DNA of 64,000 nt, from the NCBI GenBank assembly GCA_946498245.1, contig CAMMNN010000013.1, positions 1 to 64,000 on the forward strand, given 5' to 3'. The DNA is from an uncultured Clostridium sp. (GTDB taxonomy: Bacteria > Bacillota > Clostridia > Lachnospirales > Lachnospiraceae). This document shows positions 54,734-63,160 of this stretch, piece after piece; the stretch's first letter is position 1, and the number at the start of each line of letters is the position of its first letter. Under the pieces are notes generated by a model. It was given only the letters and a program-made list of their open reading frames with translations, was not told where the DNA came from and did not search any database. Position numbers and translations under genes: made by a program.

Positions 54734-56065
54734 ATGAAAAAACAACATACACAATGGGCCAGCAAGCTGGGATTTGTGCTGGCTACGGCGGGAGCGGCTA
54801 TCGGCCTTGGAAACCTGTGGAAATTCCCGTATCTGATGGGTGAGAACGGAGGTTTTCCCTTTTTAATCATGTATCTGTTTTTTATCTGTATTTTAGGGAT
54901 TCCCGTTATGATTGCAGAAATGTCTTTGGGGAGAAAAACAGGAGCCGATCCCGTTCAGGCATACCGGACTATCAGCCCCAGGGCCGGGATTGTAGGAGGT
55001 TTTGGAGTTACGGCGGCTTTTTTAATCCTGTCGTACTACAGTGTAATCGGAGGGTGGCTGTTAAAATATTTTTTCAGCTATCTGCTGACCTTTCAGGCCC
55101 CGGCGGATTTTTCCGCTTTTATCGGGCAGACGTGGGAGCCGGTGGGCTGGCATCTGGTTTTTATGCTTGTGACTGCCGGAGTCTGCGTCTTTGGAACCAG
55201 GGGAATTGAGAAAGCCAGTAAGATTATGATGCCGCTGCTGTTTATCATTTTGATGATTATTATTGTCCGCAGCATTACTCTTCCGGGGGCCGGAACAGGG
55301 CTGAAGTTTATTTTTTCTCCGGAAAATTCCTCTTTTCATATTAATTCTGTCAGTGCTGCTTTGGGCCAGGTATTTTATTCCCTCAGCCTGTGCATGGGAA
55401 TTACGGTGACCTATGGCAGTTATCTCAGCAAAAAGGAAAACATTGTAGGGAGCTGCCTCCATGTGGCGGCTTTAGATACGCTGGTAGCGGTTCTTGCCGG
55501 CATTGCCATATTCCCGGCGGTATTTTCCTTTGGTTTGGAGGCGGATCAGGGCCCCCAGCTTATTTTTGTTACTTTGCCAAAGGTTTTTGAGGCTATGGCC
55601 GGCGGGTGGATTTTTGCTGTGCTCTTTTTTATGCTGATTTTAATGGCGGCCATTACCAGTGCCATTGCTCTCCTGGAAGTTTCGGCCTCCTTTGTGATTG
55701 ATGCTTTCGGCTGCAGCAGGAGGGCGGCGGTGGGGATTTTAACTGCGGGGATCTTCCTGACGGGCGTTCCCAGTTCTATGGCTTTTGGCGCTCTTAAAAA
55801 TGTGACTGTTTTAAATTACAATTTTTTTGATTTTGTTGGTATGATAACGGATAATATCCTTCTCCCCATAGGCGGCCTGCTGATGTGCTATTTCCTGGGC
55901 TGGAAATGGGATATTAATCTGTTGGCGGAGGAGGTAGAGCAGGAGGGAAACGTTTTTCGCCTGAAAAAAGCGTGGAAGTTTTGTATCCGCTTTATTACGC
56001 CTCTTTTGGTGCTTGCCGTAACCGTAAGCGGCATGATTAACGTGGCATCAGTTGTAATGGGCTGA
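54734..56065 (+). CDS. neurotransmitter:sodium symporter (NSS/SNF) family transporter
   Basis: A 443-residue LeuT-fold transporter with about 11-12 helices. The unwound TM1 signature 'ATAGAAIGLGNLWKFPYL' is present, as is 'FSLSLCMGITVTYGSYL' in the TM6 region. Bacterial members carry amino acids such as Tyr, Trp or Leu with Na+. It lies 15 bp after glpP and may be co-transcribed. A bidirectional terminator follows. Confidence 0.94.
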   Translation: MKKQHTQWASKLGFVLATAGAAIGLGNLWKFPYLMGENGGFPFLIMYLFFICILGIPVMIAEMSLGRKTGADPVQAYRTISPRAGIVGGFGVTAAFLILSYYSVIGGWLLKYFFSYLLTFQAPADFSAFIGQTWEPVGWHLVFMLVTAGVCVFGTRGIEKASKIMMPLLFIILMIIIVRSITLPGAGTGLKFIFSPENSSFHINSVSAALGQVFYSLSLCMGITVTYGSYLSKKENIVGSCLHVAALDTLVAVLAGIAIFPAVFSFGLEADQGPQLIFVTLPKVFEAMAGGWIFAVLFFMLILMAAITSAIALLEVSASFVIDAFGCSRRAAVGILTAGIFLTGVPSSMAFGALKNVTVLNYNFFDFVGMITDNILLPIGGLLMCYFLGWKWDINLLAEEVEQEGNVFRLKKAWKFCIRFITPLLVLAVTVSGMINVASVVMG

Positions 56066-56083
56066 AACGGAGGAGAAAATAGG

Positions 56084-56119
56084 AAGCTGAAACCGGAAGA
56101 TTCCGATTTCAGCTTTTTT
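56084..56119. terminator. bidirectional terminator between the NSS transporter and gerA genes
   Basis: AAGCTGAAACCGGAA (56084-56098) pairs with TTCCGATTTCAGCTT (56101-56115), one mismatch, followed by TTTTTT. The gerA stop codon (56109-56111) lies inside the stem. Confidence 0.9.
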
Positions 56120-57521
56120 CTGTGTGAGGAAGACGGCTGCGGAAGAAACGTTTTTTGAGTTCAGACCAGCGGAAGGGAATCAGGGGGTAAATATAGCTTT
56201 TTCCAGCAATGGTTTTGTTGAAAATAACGGCGCAGGCGGAAAAAATAATACCGGCGGCAAAACCCCAGTAATTAAAGAGGGCCGTGAGAACCAAAATAAT
56301 GATCCGCATAAACTTCAGGGCATAGCCCAGCTCAAAACTGGTCTGGGAGTAATTGGCTACGGTTACGAAAGCCATATAAAGCATAGTTTCGCTGTTGAAC
56401 CAGCCGGATTTTACGGCATACTCTCCCATAACGATACCGGCAATAATGCTCAAGGGAGTAGTCAGCATACTGGGAGTGCTTACGGCCGCCAGCCGCAGGC
56501 CGTCGATGGCAAATTCCAGGATTAAGAGTTGGAAAATGAGAGGTACGTATAATTCATCAGAAAGCTGAATAAACTCCAGCCAGGAGGGAATGATGTCCGG
56601 ATTCTGCATCAGCAAAAGCCAAATGGGAGTCAGGATAAGGCTTAAAAGGGAGATGATCATCCGGGAAAGCCTTAAATACGTACCGGTAATGGGCGGAAAA
56701 TAGTAGTCGTCAGCATCTTCGATAATGTCAAATACTGAGGCCGGCAGGATCATGGCGGAAGGGGAGGTATCCACTAAGAGAACAATATTTCCTTCCAAGA
56801 TAGAGGCTGCCGTAGTATCAGGGCGCTCAGAAAAGCGGAATTTGGGAAAGGGATTGTACCACTTGCGGGGATAGAGGCATTCCGCGAGGCTCTCCTGGTT
56901 CATAGTAAGGGCGTCTACCTGAAGTCTTTCAATTCGGGAGGTAATCAGCTTGAGAAGCTCCTCGTCCACCCGGCCTTTCATATAGCAGACGGCAATGTCC
57001 GTGCGGGAACTCTCGCCGGCACTTAAAATCTCCACAGTAAGGCGGGGATCCCGGATCCGCCGCCGGATTAGGGCAGTGTTGAAAATCAGCGTTTCCACAA
57101 AACCGTCCCGGGAACCGCGCAGAACCTTGTCTTTGTCGGGCTCAGCTACGCTGCGGGCCGGATAGGTTCTGCAGTCAATGGTAAGGCAGGTATCGTAACC
57201 GTCAATAAAGAGGCAGGAGATACCGGAAAGGAGCTGGGTAATCATGGTATCCGAGTATTTTACAAGGCCGGTTTCACCGTAAGCCAAATACTTTTTGGAA
57301 AAGCCGTGAGCGTCAGCAGGCATATCCTCAGGCTTTATAGAAGAAAAAATCTGAATCAGCTTTAAAAGAACCTCATCTTTGGTAAAGCCGTCGATAAAGA
57401 ACAGGCAGGCTTCCCGTCCGGCAATGTCAAACACGCGGTACACAACGTCAAAATTTTTTCCGCTTTGGAGAGTTTCTTTCAAATAGTCCATATTGTCGGA
57501 GAGTTTTTGAGAAAATTCCAT
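56109..57521 (-). CDS. spore germination protein, GerA family (GerAA-like)
   Basis: A 470-residue GerA-family A subunit of a germinant receptor in the spore inner membrane. The N-terminal soluble domain (about 1-250) has 'FLFFIDGFTKDEVLLKLIQ'-like and 'NPFPKFRFSERPDTTAASILEGNIVLLVDTSPSAMILP', the family hallmark. It is followed by about five helices and 'ISIIAGIVMGEYAVKSGWF'. GerB and GerC subunits are not adjacent, so this is an orphan or partner gene. Its presence argues for a spore former. Confidence 0.94.
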   Translation of the reverse strand: MEFSQKLSDNMDYLKETLQSGKNFDVVYRVFDIAGREACLFFIDGFTKDEVLLKLIQIFSSIKPEDMPADAHGFSKKYLAYGETGLVKYSDTMITQLLSGISCLFIDGYDTCLTIDCRTYPARSVAEPDKDKVLRGSRDGFVETLIFNTALIRRRIRDPRLTVEILSAGESSRTDIAVCYMKGRVDEELLKLITSRIERLQVDALTMNQESLAECLYPRKWYNPFPKFRFSERPDTTAASILEGNIVLLVDTSPSAMILPASVFDIIEDADDYYFPPITGTYLRLSRMIISLLSLILTPIWLLLMQNPDIIPSWLEFIQLSDELYVPLIFQLLILEFAIDGLRLAAVSTPSMLTTPLSIIAGIVMGEYAVKSGWFNSETMLYMAFVTVANYSQTSFELGYALKFMRIIILVLTALFNYWGFAAGIIFSACAVIFNKTIAGKSYIYPLIPFRWSELKKRFFRSRLPHTEKS

Positions 57522-58059
57522 AATTCTGCGCTTCCTTTCCGCATCCCCTTAATTTATAGTTTGGAGGGCATCATAAGGAAAGTGTGTTCAAATAGACGGA
57601 AAGTATGCGTGGGAAAAGGGAGAATCCTTCCGGAAGGGCAGCAAAAGGGAAGCGGGGAGCCATGGGTCGCCCTGATCAGCCGCTCGATAGCTGTCAATAG
57701 GCCCAGTAAAGACTTAGTGTCTTATAAAAATATGTTTTTGGAAGGCGGATTTGTATGAAATGTACAACGAAGGATTGACTTAAAGCCTGAAAGATGTTAT
57801 ATTGACTATAGTGAGTGGGTGATGTGAGATTACTTACTGACAGTTTTGGTATGGGGATGCCAAAAATATATGAGTGTACGGTTTTGAGATCGTGACAAGA
57901 GAACTGCTTTCTTTGGGGGGAAGGCAGTTCTTTTTGTTTTGTACGGAAACAGTTTGTTTCCGTATAAAACAAAAGCCTCCGGCGGAAGCGCACTGCGTCG
58001 GAAAGGAAGGAGCCGCCGGAGGCGGCCTGACGCAGGCGCAGGTGTGCGTGGGCGCACAC
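57522..58059. other. 538-bp gap with a candidate small RNA and GC-rich hairpins
   Basis: No convincing coding region. It holds a promoter-terminator unit on the plus strand (57774-57937) and then GC-rich dyads serving as the terminator of the FadR-type gene on the minus strand: GCCTCCGGCGG (57975-57985) with CCGCCGGAGGC (58013-58023), then T-rich on the minus strand. GGTGTGCG/CGCACACC (58041-58060) is an 8-bp hairpin over the stop codon. Confidence 0.65.
57774..57937 (+). ncRNA. candidate small RNA with its own promoter and terminator
   Basis: TTGACT, N17, TATATT begins near 57776. The predicted transcript of about 125 nt can form AGTGAGT/ACTTACT, TTTTGG/CCAAAA and ACG/CGT hairpins, then an intrinsic terminator AGAACTGCCTT-type stem (about 57898-57906 with 57924-57932) and TTTTTG. 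No downstream gene in the same direction is close. GAGAT-CG-TGACA-A-GAG just before the terminator resembles the GlpP leader box with insertions. Confidence 0.5.
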
Positions 58060-58788
58060 CTATAAAACGATATTAAAGTCGATCATATCGTCATACAGTT
58101 TTTTGCACTCTTCAAAGTCATGGTTTTGGATAGCGTTTAATATGGCTCTGTGGCGGTAATCGCCCTCCAAAACGGAGACTCCCCGCTCCTGCCAGGTGCT
58201 GATGCGGGCCTTTAAGTTCAGAAAAATGTATTTTTCAATGGTATTTTTTGCCATGGCAAAACTGTACTGATAAAGGGTATTGTGAGCCATCAGGCAAATC
58301 TTTTCGTGAAACGCCACGTCATAATGGGTCAGCTCCTGTAGCTGATCGTCTGTTACCGGGGTAAATGTTCTTTTTTTGAGCTCCTCGTAATCGGTACATA
58401 TCTGATCCAGTTCCTGAAATTCTTTTTCCGCTGCCCGATCCATGGCAAGACGGGCGCACTCTAATTCCAGAAGCTTCCGAAATTCGCATACGTCGGCCAT
58501 TAAGGAAGGATTGCTGTAAAGATCCTGCACTGCATTAATATAGTCGGAAAAATCAAATTTTTTGACATAGGTTCCATCGCCAATCCGGGTTTCCACCAGG
58601 CCGATAGCATTGAGGCGCTGCAGAGCCATGCGGACAGTAAGGCGGTTGACGCCGTAAAGGGAAGCTAGTTCCGTTTCAGAAGGAAGCTTTTCATCAATTT
58701 TCCAATGATGAGCTACGATATTTTCACGGAGGTTTTGGTAGACCTGTTCACCTGCCGTCACTTTTTCTATTTTTTTAATCGCTGCCAT
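58060..58788 (-). CDS. GntR family regulator, FadR/FCD type
   Basis: A 242-residue regulator: N-terminal winged HTH (about 10-75, 'LPSETELASLYGVNRLTVRMALQRLNAIGLVETRIGDGTYV' in part) and a C-terminal FCD helical domain with metal-binding His/Asp such as 'HYDVAFHEKI'. FCD regulators usually respond to sugar acids or organic acids. It is divergent from the GntP permease and dehydratase genes, which it most likely controls. Only a weak SD is visible (AAAAGGATTG). Confidence 0.92.
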   Translation of the reverse strand: MAAIKKIEKVTAGEQVYQNLRENIVAHHWKIDEKLPSETELASLYGVNRLTVRMALQRLNAIGLVETRIGDGTYVKKFDFSDYINAVQDLYSNPSLMADVCEFRKLLELECARLAMDRAAEKEFQELDQICTDYEELKKRTFTPVTDDQLQELTHYDVAFHEKICLMAHNTLYQYSFAMAKNTIEKYIFLNLKARISTWQERGVSVLEGDYRHRAILNAIQNHDFEECKKLYDDMIDFNIVL

Positions 58789-59069
58789 TATTTACAATCC
58801 TTTTTGTTTGGTATAGTCGCCCGTTTTGCAGGGCATCAAAAATACAATCTGATAAAAATATAACGAACCCGATTTCTCATATCATTATACCAGATTTAGG
58901 AAAAAGTCTCAATGACATTTAGATTTTGTTAAAAACCACGAAAATTGAAAATTGTAGATTGACAAATTGTGCAACTTGTGAGATTATAAAGCTATAAATC
59001 AGGCGAACAAGTGAACTGATTGCCTGATAATGGCCGGCCCTGCATAAGAAAATGTAAAGGAGGAACACT

Positions 59070-60392
59070 ATGCTTCTATTTTGGTTTGTGTTGTCAATCG
59101 TGCTGCTTATTGTAATGATCTCAAAACTGAAAATACACGCATTTCTCAGCCTGCTGACCATCGCCCTGTTTTTTGGCGTTTGTGCGGGGATTCCTATGGA
59201 AGAGCTTCCCGGTATCATTGCAGGGGGCTTCGGAGGAACTATGACCAGTATCGGAATCGTTATTGTCTGCGGCGTAGTTATCGGAAGCTTTTTGGAATAT
59301 ACGGGAGGCGCCCAGAAAATAGCGGACGCTATTTTGAAACTCATAGGAATCAAGAGAGCTACTTATGCAACTTCCGTTACAGGAGCTTTCGTATCTATCC
59401 CTGTTTTCTGTGATTCTGGTTTCGTTATTTTAAATCCTATTATTAAAGGATTATCCCGACGCGGAAAAATTCCTTACGCTTCTTTGGTAGTAGCGCTGAT
59501 GGCAGGACTTCTTTGTACCCATTCTTTCGTACCGCCGACGCCGGGGCCGGTAGCTGCAGCGGGCCTGTATGGGGCGGAAATCGGCCAGGTTATGTTTTAC
59601 GGTTTAATTGTGTCTATACCCGTTGTTATTGTCTGCTCTATCTGGGCTAATTCCCGTTTCGTAAAAGGAGCCTTTCCGGAGTACGCCCAGGAAAGCGCTG
59701 CAGACGCAGAGCAGGAGGCAGAGTTCCGCAAGGTTGTAGAACATGCGCCTTCCACATTCCTTTCCTTCATTCCCATAGTCCTTCCTATTTTGCTGATTAT
59801 TCTGGATTCTTTCTTTGGAAATCCGGAGGGGAATATCATTCAGGCTATTTTGTCTTTCGTCGGGACGCCCTGGGTAGCCCTTCTCATAGGTACGGGTATC
59901 AGCTTCCTGCTTCCTACAAAGCTCAATGAAACGGTTACCAGCGATTGGGTAGCGAAATCATTAAGCGGAGCGGCGGAAATTATGTGCATCACCGCAGCGG
60001 CAGGGGGATTTGCAAAGGTTCTTCAGGCAACGGAAATCGGTAATATTTTAAGTGATTTGGTTCTGTCCGCCGGTCTTCCGGCAGTATTTGTTCCTTACCT
60101 GATGGCAGCGTTAATCAATTTGGCTCAGGGCTCCGCGACAGTAGCGCTGACTACAGTAGGAGGAATCCTGGCTCCCATGCTTCCCACTTTGGGACTGCAT
60201 CCTGTAGTAGCTACTCTGGCTACGGCGGCAGGTTCCCTTTCCTTCTGCCACACCAATTCCTCATATTTCTGGTGTGTAACGAAGCTTGGAAATCTGAAAC
60301 TCAACCAGAGCTACCGGCTGATTACCCTCACTTCAGTTATGATGGGAGCGGTGGCCATGGTGGTTATCTGTATATTGAACCTATTCCTTTAA
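59070..60392 (+). CDS. GntP family permease
   Basis: A 440-residue gluconate:H+ symporter family permease with about 12 helices. 'GIIAGGFGGTMTSIGIVIVCGVVIG', 'SIPVFCDSGFVILNPIIKGLS' and 'LCTHSFVPPTPGPVAAA' (in part) are characteristic. It likely imports a sugar acid for the next gene's enzyme. A strong AAGGAGG ribosome binding site precedes it. Confidence 0.94.
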   Translation: MLLFWFVLSIVLLIVMISKLKIHAFLSLLTIALFFGVCAGIPMEELPGIIAGGFGGTMTSIGIVIVCGVVIGSFLEYTGGAQKIADAILKLIGIKRATYATSVTGAFVSIPVFCDSGFVILNPIIKGLSRRGKIPYASLVVALMAGLLCTHSFVPPTPGPVAAAGLYGAEIGQVMFYGLIVSIPVVIVCSIWANSRFVKGAFPEYAQESAADAEQEAEFRKVVEHAPSTFLSFIPIVLPILLIILDSFFGNPEGNIIQAILSFVGTPWVALLIGTGISFLLPTKLNETVTSDWVAKSLSGAAEIMCITAAAGGFAKVLQATEIGNILSDLVLSAGLPAVFVPYLMAALINLAQGSATVALTTVGGILAPMLPTLGLHPVVATLATAAGSLSFCHTNSSYFWCVTKLGNLKLNQSYRLITLTSVMMGAVAMVVICILNLFL

Positions 60393-60448
60393 AGGAGGGG
60401 TAACATAACAATGAGCCGGCAGAGAAGGCCGGCAGAAGGGAGTATTTT

Positions 60449-61648
60449 ATGAAAATTACCAGCGTGGACATTATTAAGGCATTTAAGACGCCCTCAGCGG
60501 CGGCGGAAGTGGCCGTAGGAAATGTGCCGTGGCATCCGGTGTTTGTAAAAATCAACACCGACGAAGGTATCAGCGGCTACGGAGAGATCGGTGTGGCTTA
60601 CGGCAACGCCCAGAGCGCCGGCTTCGGCATGGGAGTGGATTTTGCCAAATGTATTATTGGCCTCAATCCTATGAACAATGAAGAGATTTGGAACCGCCTT
60701 CACCGCCTGACTTTCTGGGGAATGGGAAACGGCGGAGTCATTATGGCAGGAATTTCCGGAATCGATATTGCCCTGTGGGATATTAAAGGAAAGGTTCTCA
60801 ACGCTCCGGTTTACCAGTTAATGGGCGGAAAAACCAACAGCAAATTAAGAGCTTACGCCAGCCAGCTTCAGTTTGACTGGGGAAAGGTAAGCCACTCTCT
60901 GGCAAAACCGGAAGAGTACGCGGAAGCCATGAGAAAGGCCATGGCAGACGGATTTGACTGCGTAAAGGTAGATCCGGTGGGCTTTGACGAAAACGGCGTC
61001 TGGATGGGAAAGAGCAGCAGAGGAATCCTGCAGCGCGACCAACTGCAACTGGCGGTAGACAGAGTGGCGGCAATGAGAGAAGCGGGCCCTGATGTGGACA
61101 TTATTATTGAGCTTCACGCTTTGACGGACGCTACGACTTCCGTACAGCTTGGCAGGGAATTGCAGAAGCTCAACTGTTTCTATTATGAAGAGCCCACTCA
61201 GCCCTTAAATCCCAATCTGTTCCGGGAAATCAGCAGCAAAATCGAGATTCCTGTGGCGACTGGAGAGAGAGTATATACAAGGTGGGGATACCGCCAGTTC
61301 TTTGAGGATCATTCCATCGGCATTATTCAGCCAGATCTGTGCAACACCGGCGGCCTGACAGAAGGAAAGAAGATCTGCGACATGGCCCACGTATATGATA
61401 TTGGAGTTCAGGTCCATTGCTGCGGCGGTCCCATTTCAGCGGCGGCGGCTCTGCAGCTTGAAGCAGTCATTCCTAACTTCGTAATTCATGAGCTCCATGC
61501 ATCGGCTCTCATTGACGACAATATCAGATTGTGCAAATACGATTATGCGGCAAAAGACGGATATTTCGAAGTACCGGATCGGCCCGGTATCGGCCAGGAA
61601 TTGACAGAAGAGGCTTTGGCTAACGCAGAAATCGTTACGGTTAAATGA
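60449..61648 (+). CDS. enolase-superfamily sugar-acid dehydratase (mandelate racemase/MLE family)
   Basis: A 399-residue enolase-superfamily enzyme. An N-terminal capping domain ('MKITSVDIIKAFKTPS', 'GYGEIGVAYGNA') precedes a barrel with metal ligands in 'IIIELHAL', 'YYEEPTQP' and 'VATGERVY' and a putative base His in 'VQVHCCGGPIS'. This layout fits acid-sugar dehydratases such as mannonate or gluconate dehydratase; the exact sugar acid is not determined. It is the second gene after the GntP permease. Confidence 0.88.
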   Translation: MKITSVDIIKAFKTPSAAAEVAVGNVPWHPVFVKINTDEGISGYGEIGVAYGNAQSAGFGMGVDFAKCIIGLNPMNNEEIWNRLHRLTFWGMGNGGVIMAGISGIDIALWDIKGKVLNAPVYQLMGGKTNSKLRAYASQLQFDWGKVSHSLAKPEEYAEAMRKAMADGFDCVKVDPVGFDENGVWMGKSSRGILQRDQLQLAVDRVAAMREAGPDVDIIIELHALTDATTSVQLGRELQKLNCFYYEEPTQPLNPNLFREISSKIEIPVATGERVYTRWGYRQFFEDHSIGIIQPDLCNTGGLTEGKKICDMAHVYDIGVQVHCCGGPISAAAALQLEAVIPNFVIHELHASALIDDNIRLCKYDYAAKDGYFEVPDRPGIGQELTEEALANAEIVTVK

Positions 61649-61703
61649 TAAAAGGAAAGGGGCTGTCCTTAGGGACGCCTTCATAAAAAAGTAATCATAT
61701 CTT

Positions 61704-61744
61704 GCGGGGCAGCATGGCAAATGGCTATGCTGCCCTGCTTTTGC
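61704..61744 (+). terminator. terminator of the GntP-dehydratase operon
   Basis: GCGGGGCAGCAT (61704-61715) pairs with ATGCTGCCCTGC (61727-61738) with one mismatch, then TTTTG. Confidence 0.82.
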
Positions 61745-61757
61745 GTCACAGAAAATT

Positions 61758-62513
61758 TCATTCGCAGGAAGCCTCCGAACACAAGGCCCGGATTACCCTT
61801 CCCGCAATAAGCAGGCCAGCCACAGGGGGCACAAAGGCGATGCTGCCCGGGACGCTGCGGCGGCCGTCGGCAGGCTCTTCAGAAGAAGGGAAGGGCTTTA
61901 GGGGCACTTCCTTGGAATACAGGACTTCCAGGCGGGGAATGCCCTGTTTTTTTAATTCCTTTCGCATGACCCGGCAGAGGGGGCATACGGAAGTGGAATA
62001 AATGTCTGCGATCTCAAATAATTCCGGGTGAAGCTTGTTGCCCGTTCCCATAGATGAGATCAGGGGAATGGAATGGCTGAAGGCGTATCTGGCAATGGCC
62101 AGCTTTCCGCTGACGGTGTCAATGGCATCTATTACGTAGCTGATGCGGGGAACCTGGGCGGAAATTTTCTCAAAAAAAGCTTCCAGATTTTCCGGAAGGA
62201 TAAATTCCTGGGAACAAATCACCTGGCAGCGGGGATTGATGTCTGCAATTTTTTCTTTCATTACCTGAGTTTTAAAGCGGCCCAGGGTACTGTGGAGAGC
62301 AATGCTCTGACGGTTGATATTGGTCAGGGAAACGGTGTCGCTGTCAACTAATATCAAGGTTCCCACACCGCTCCTGGCAAGGGCTTCCACGGCGTGGGAA
62401 CCGACTCCGCCGACGCCAAAAACCACCACGGAGGAATCGGCCAGCCGTTTAATGCCAGCGGTTCCTATAAGCATTTCTGTCCGGGAAAATTCATTTTCAA
62501 AACCGGCTTCCAT
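61758..62513 (-). CDS. tcdA: tRNA threonylcarbamoyladenosine dehydratase TcdA
   Basis: A 251-residue ThiF/MoeB-like E1 enzyme that cyclises t6A37 of tRNA to ct6A using ATP. The nucleotide site 'VVVFGVGGVGSHAVEALARSG' (about 29-49) and 'LVDSDTVSLTNINRQ' are clear; 'SSMGTGNKLHPELFEIADIYSTSVCPLCRVMR' (in part) is typical of TcdA/YgdL. The Rrf2 gene lies upstream in the same direction (16 bp), probably one operon. Confidence 0.93.
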   Translation of the reverse strand: MEAGFENEFSRTEMLIGTAGIKRLADSSVVVFGVGGVGSHAVEALARSGVGTLILVDSDTVSLTNINRQSIALHSTLGRFKTQVMKEKIADINPRCQVICSQEFILPENLEAFFEKISAQVPRISYVIDAIDTVSGKLAIARYAFSHSIPLISSMGTGNKLHPELFEIADIYSTSVCPLCRVMRKELKKQGIPRLEVLYSKEVPLKPFPSSEEPADGRRSVPGSIAFVPPVAGLLIAGRVIRALCSEASCE

Positions 62514-62529
62514 AAAAATCCCCCTATCC

Positions 62530-62961
62530 TTATAAAAGATTAAGATCCGGCTTGCTTTTTTGTTCTTCTACCAGATCGGCTAAAGTAACGTTGTCTACCA
62601 CATGATTAATAGCCGCGGCCAAATCCTCCCAGACGGAAAGGACAGCGCAGCCGGCAGCGCGGGAACACTGGTTGGGGCTGTCTTCCAGACAGGGAACAGG
62701 GGCGAGACTGCCTTCTGTAAGGCGCAGGATTTCCCCTACGGTATAATCTTTGGGATCCCTGGCCAGCCGGTATCCCCCCTGAGCCCCCCGCATACTTTTA
62801 ATGCAGCCGGCCCGGGAAAGGATCATAGCGATTTGTTCCAGATATTTTACGGAGATCTGCTGGCGCTCCGCCACTTGATTCAGCTTTGTGCACTCGTCTT
62901 TTGACATGGCAAATTCCAGCATCATTCTGAGGGCGTAGCGCCCTTTTGTAGAAATTTTCAT
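62530..62961 (-). CDS. Rrf2 family transcriptional regulator (IscR-like)
   Basis: A 143-residue Rrf2 regulator: winged HTH ('MKISTKGRYALRMMLEFA', 'VKYLEQIAMILSRAGCIKSMRGAQGGYRLAR') and three cysteines in 'PCLEDSPNQCSRAAGC' that could hold a [2Fe-2S] cluster as in IscR. The ATG at 62961 follows AAAGGAG; the start at 62970 would overlap it. Upstream TTATC...GATAA inverted halves (62986-63006) could be an autoregulatory site. No iscS/iscU genes are adjacent in the window. Confidence 0.92.
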   Translation of the reverse strand: MKISTKGRYALRMMLEFAMSKDECTKLNQVAERQQISVKYLEQIAMILSRAGCIKSMRGAQGGYRLARDPKDYTVGEILRLTEGSLAPVPCLEDSPNQCSRAAGCAVLSVWEDLAAAINHVVDNVTLADLVEEQKSKPDLNLL

Positions 62962-63160
62962 GGAAAGCACTCCTTTCCGATTATTCTTATCGTTTTACTA
63001 AGATAACAGAATTGTACCCGATTTGCCAGGAAAAGTAAATAGAAAACTGGCCGCCTTCCTTTTTTCGCCAAATTGTGTTATGATGGAAAAAGATGCAGGG
63101 GTTATGGTGTTTCGTTGGGATCAAAGACTTGAAATATGGAAATTAAGGGGGCGTCATGCA

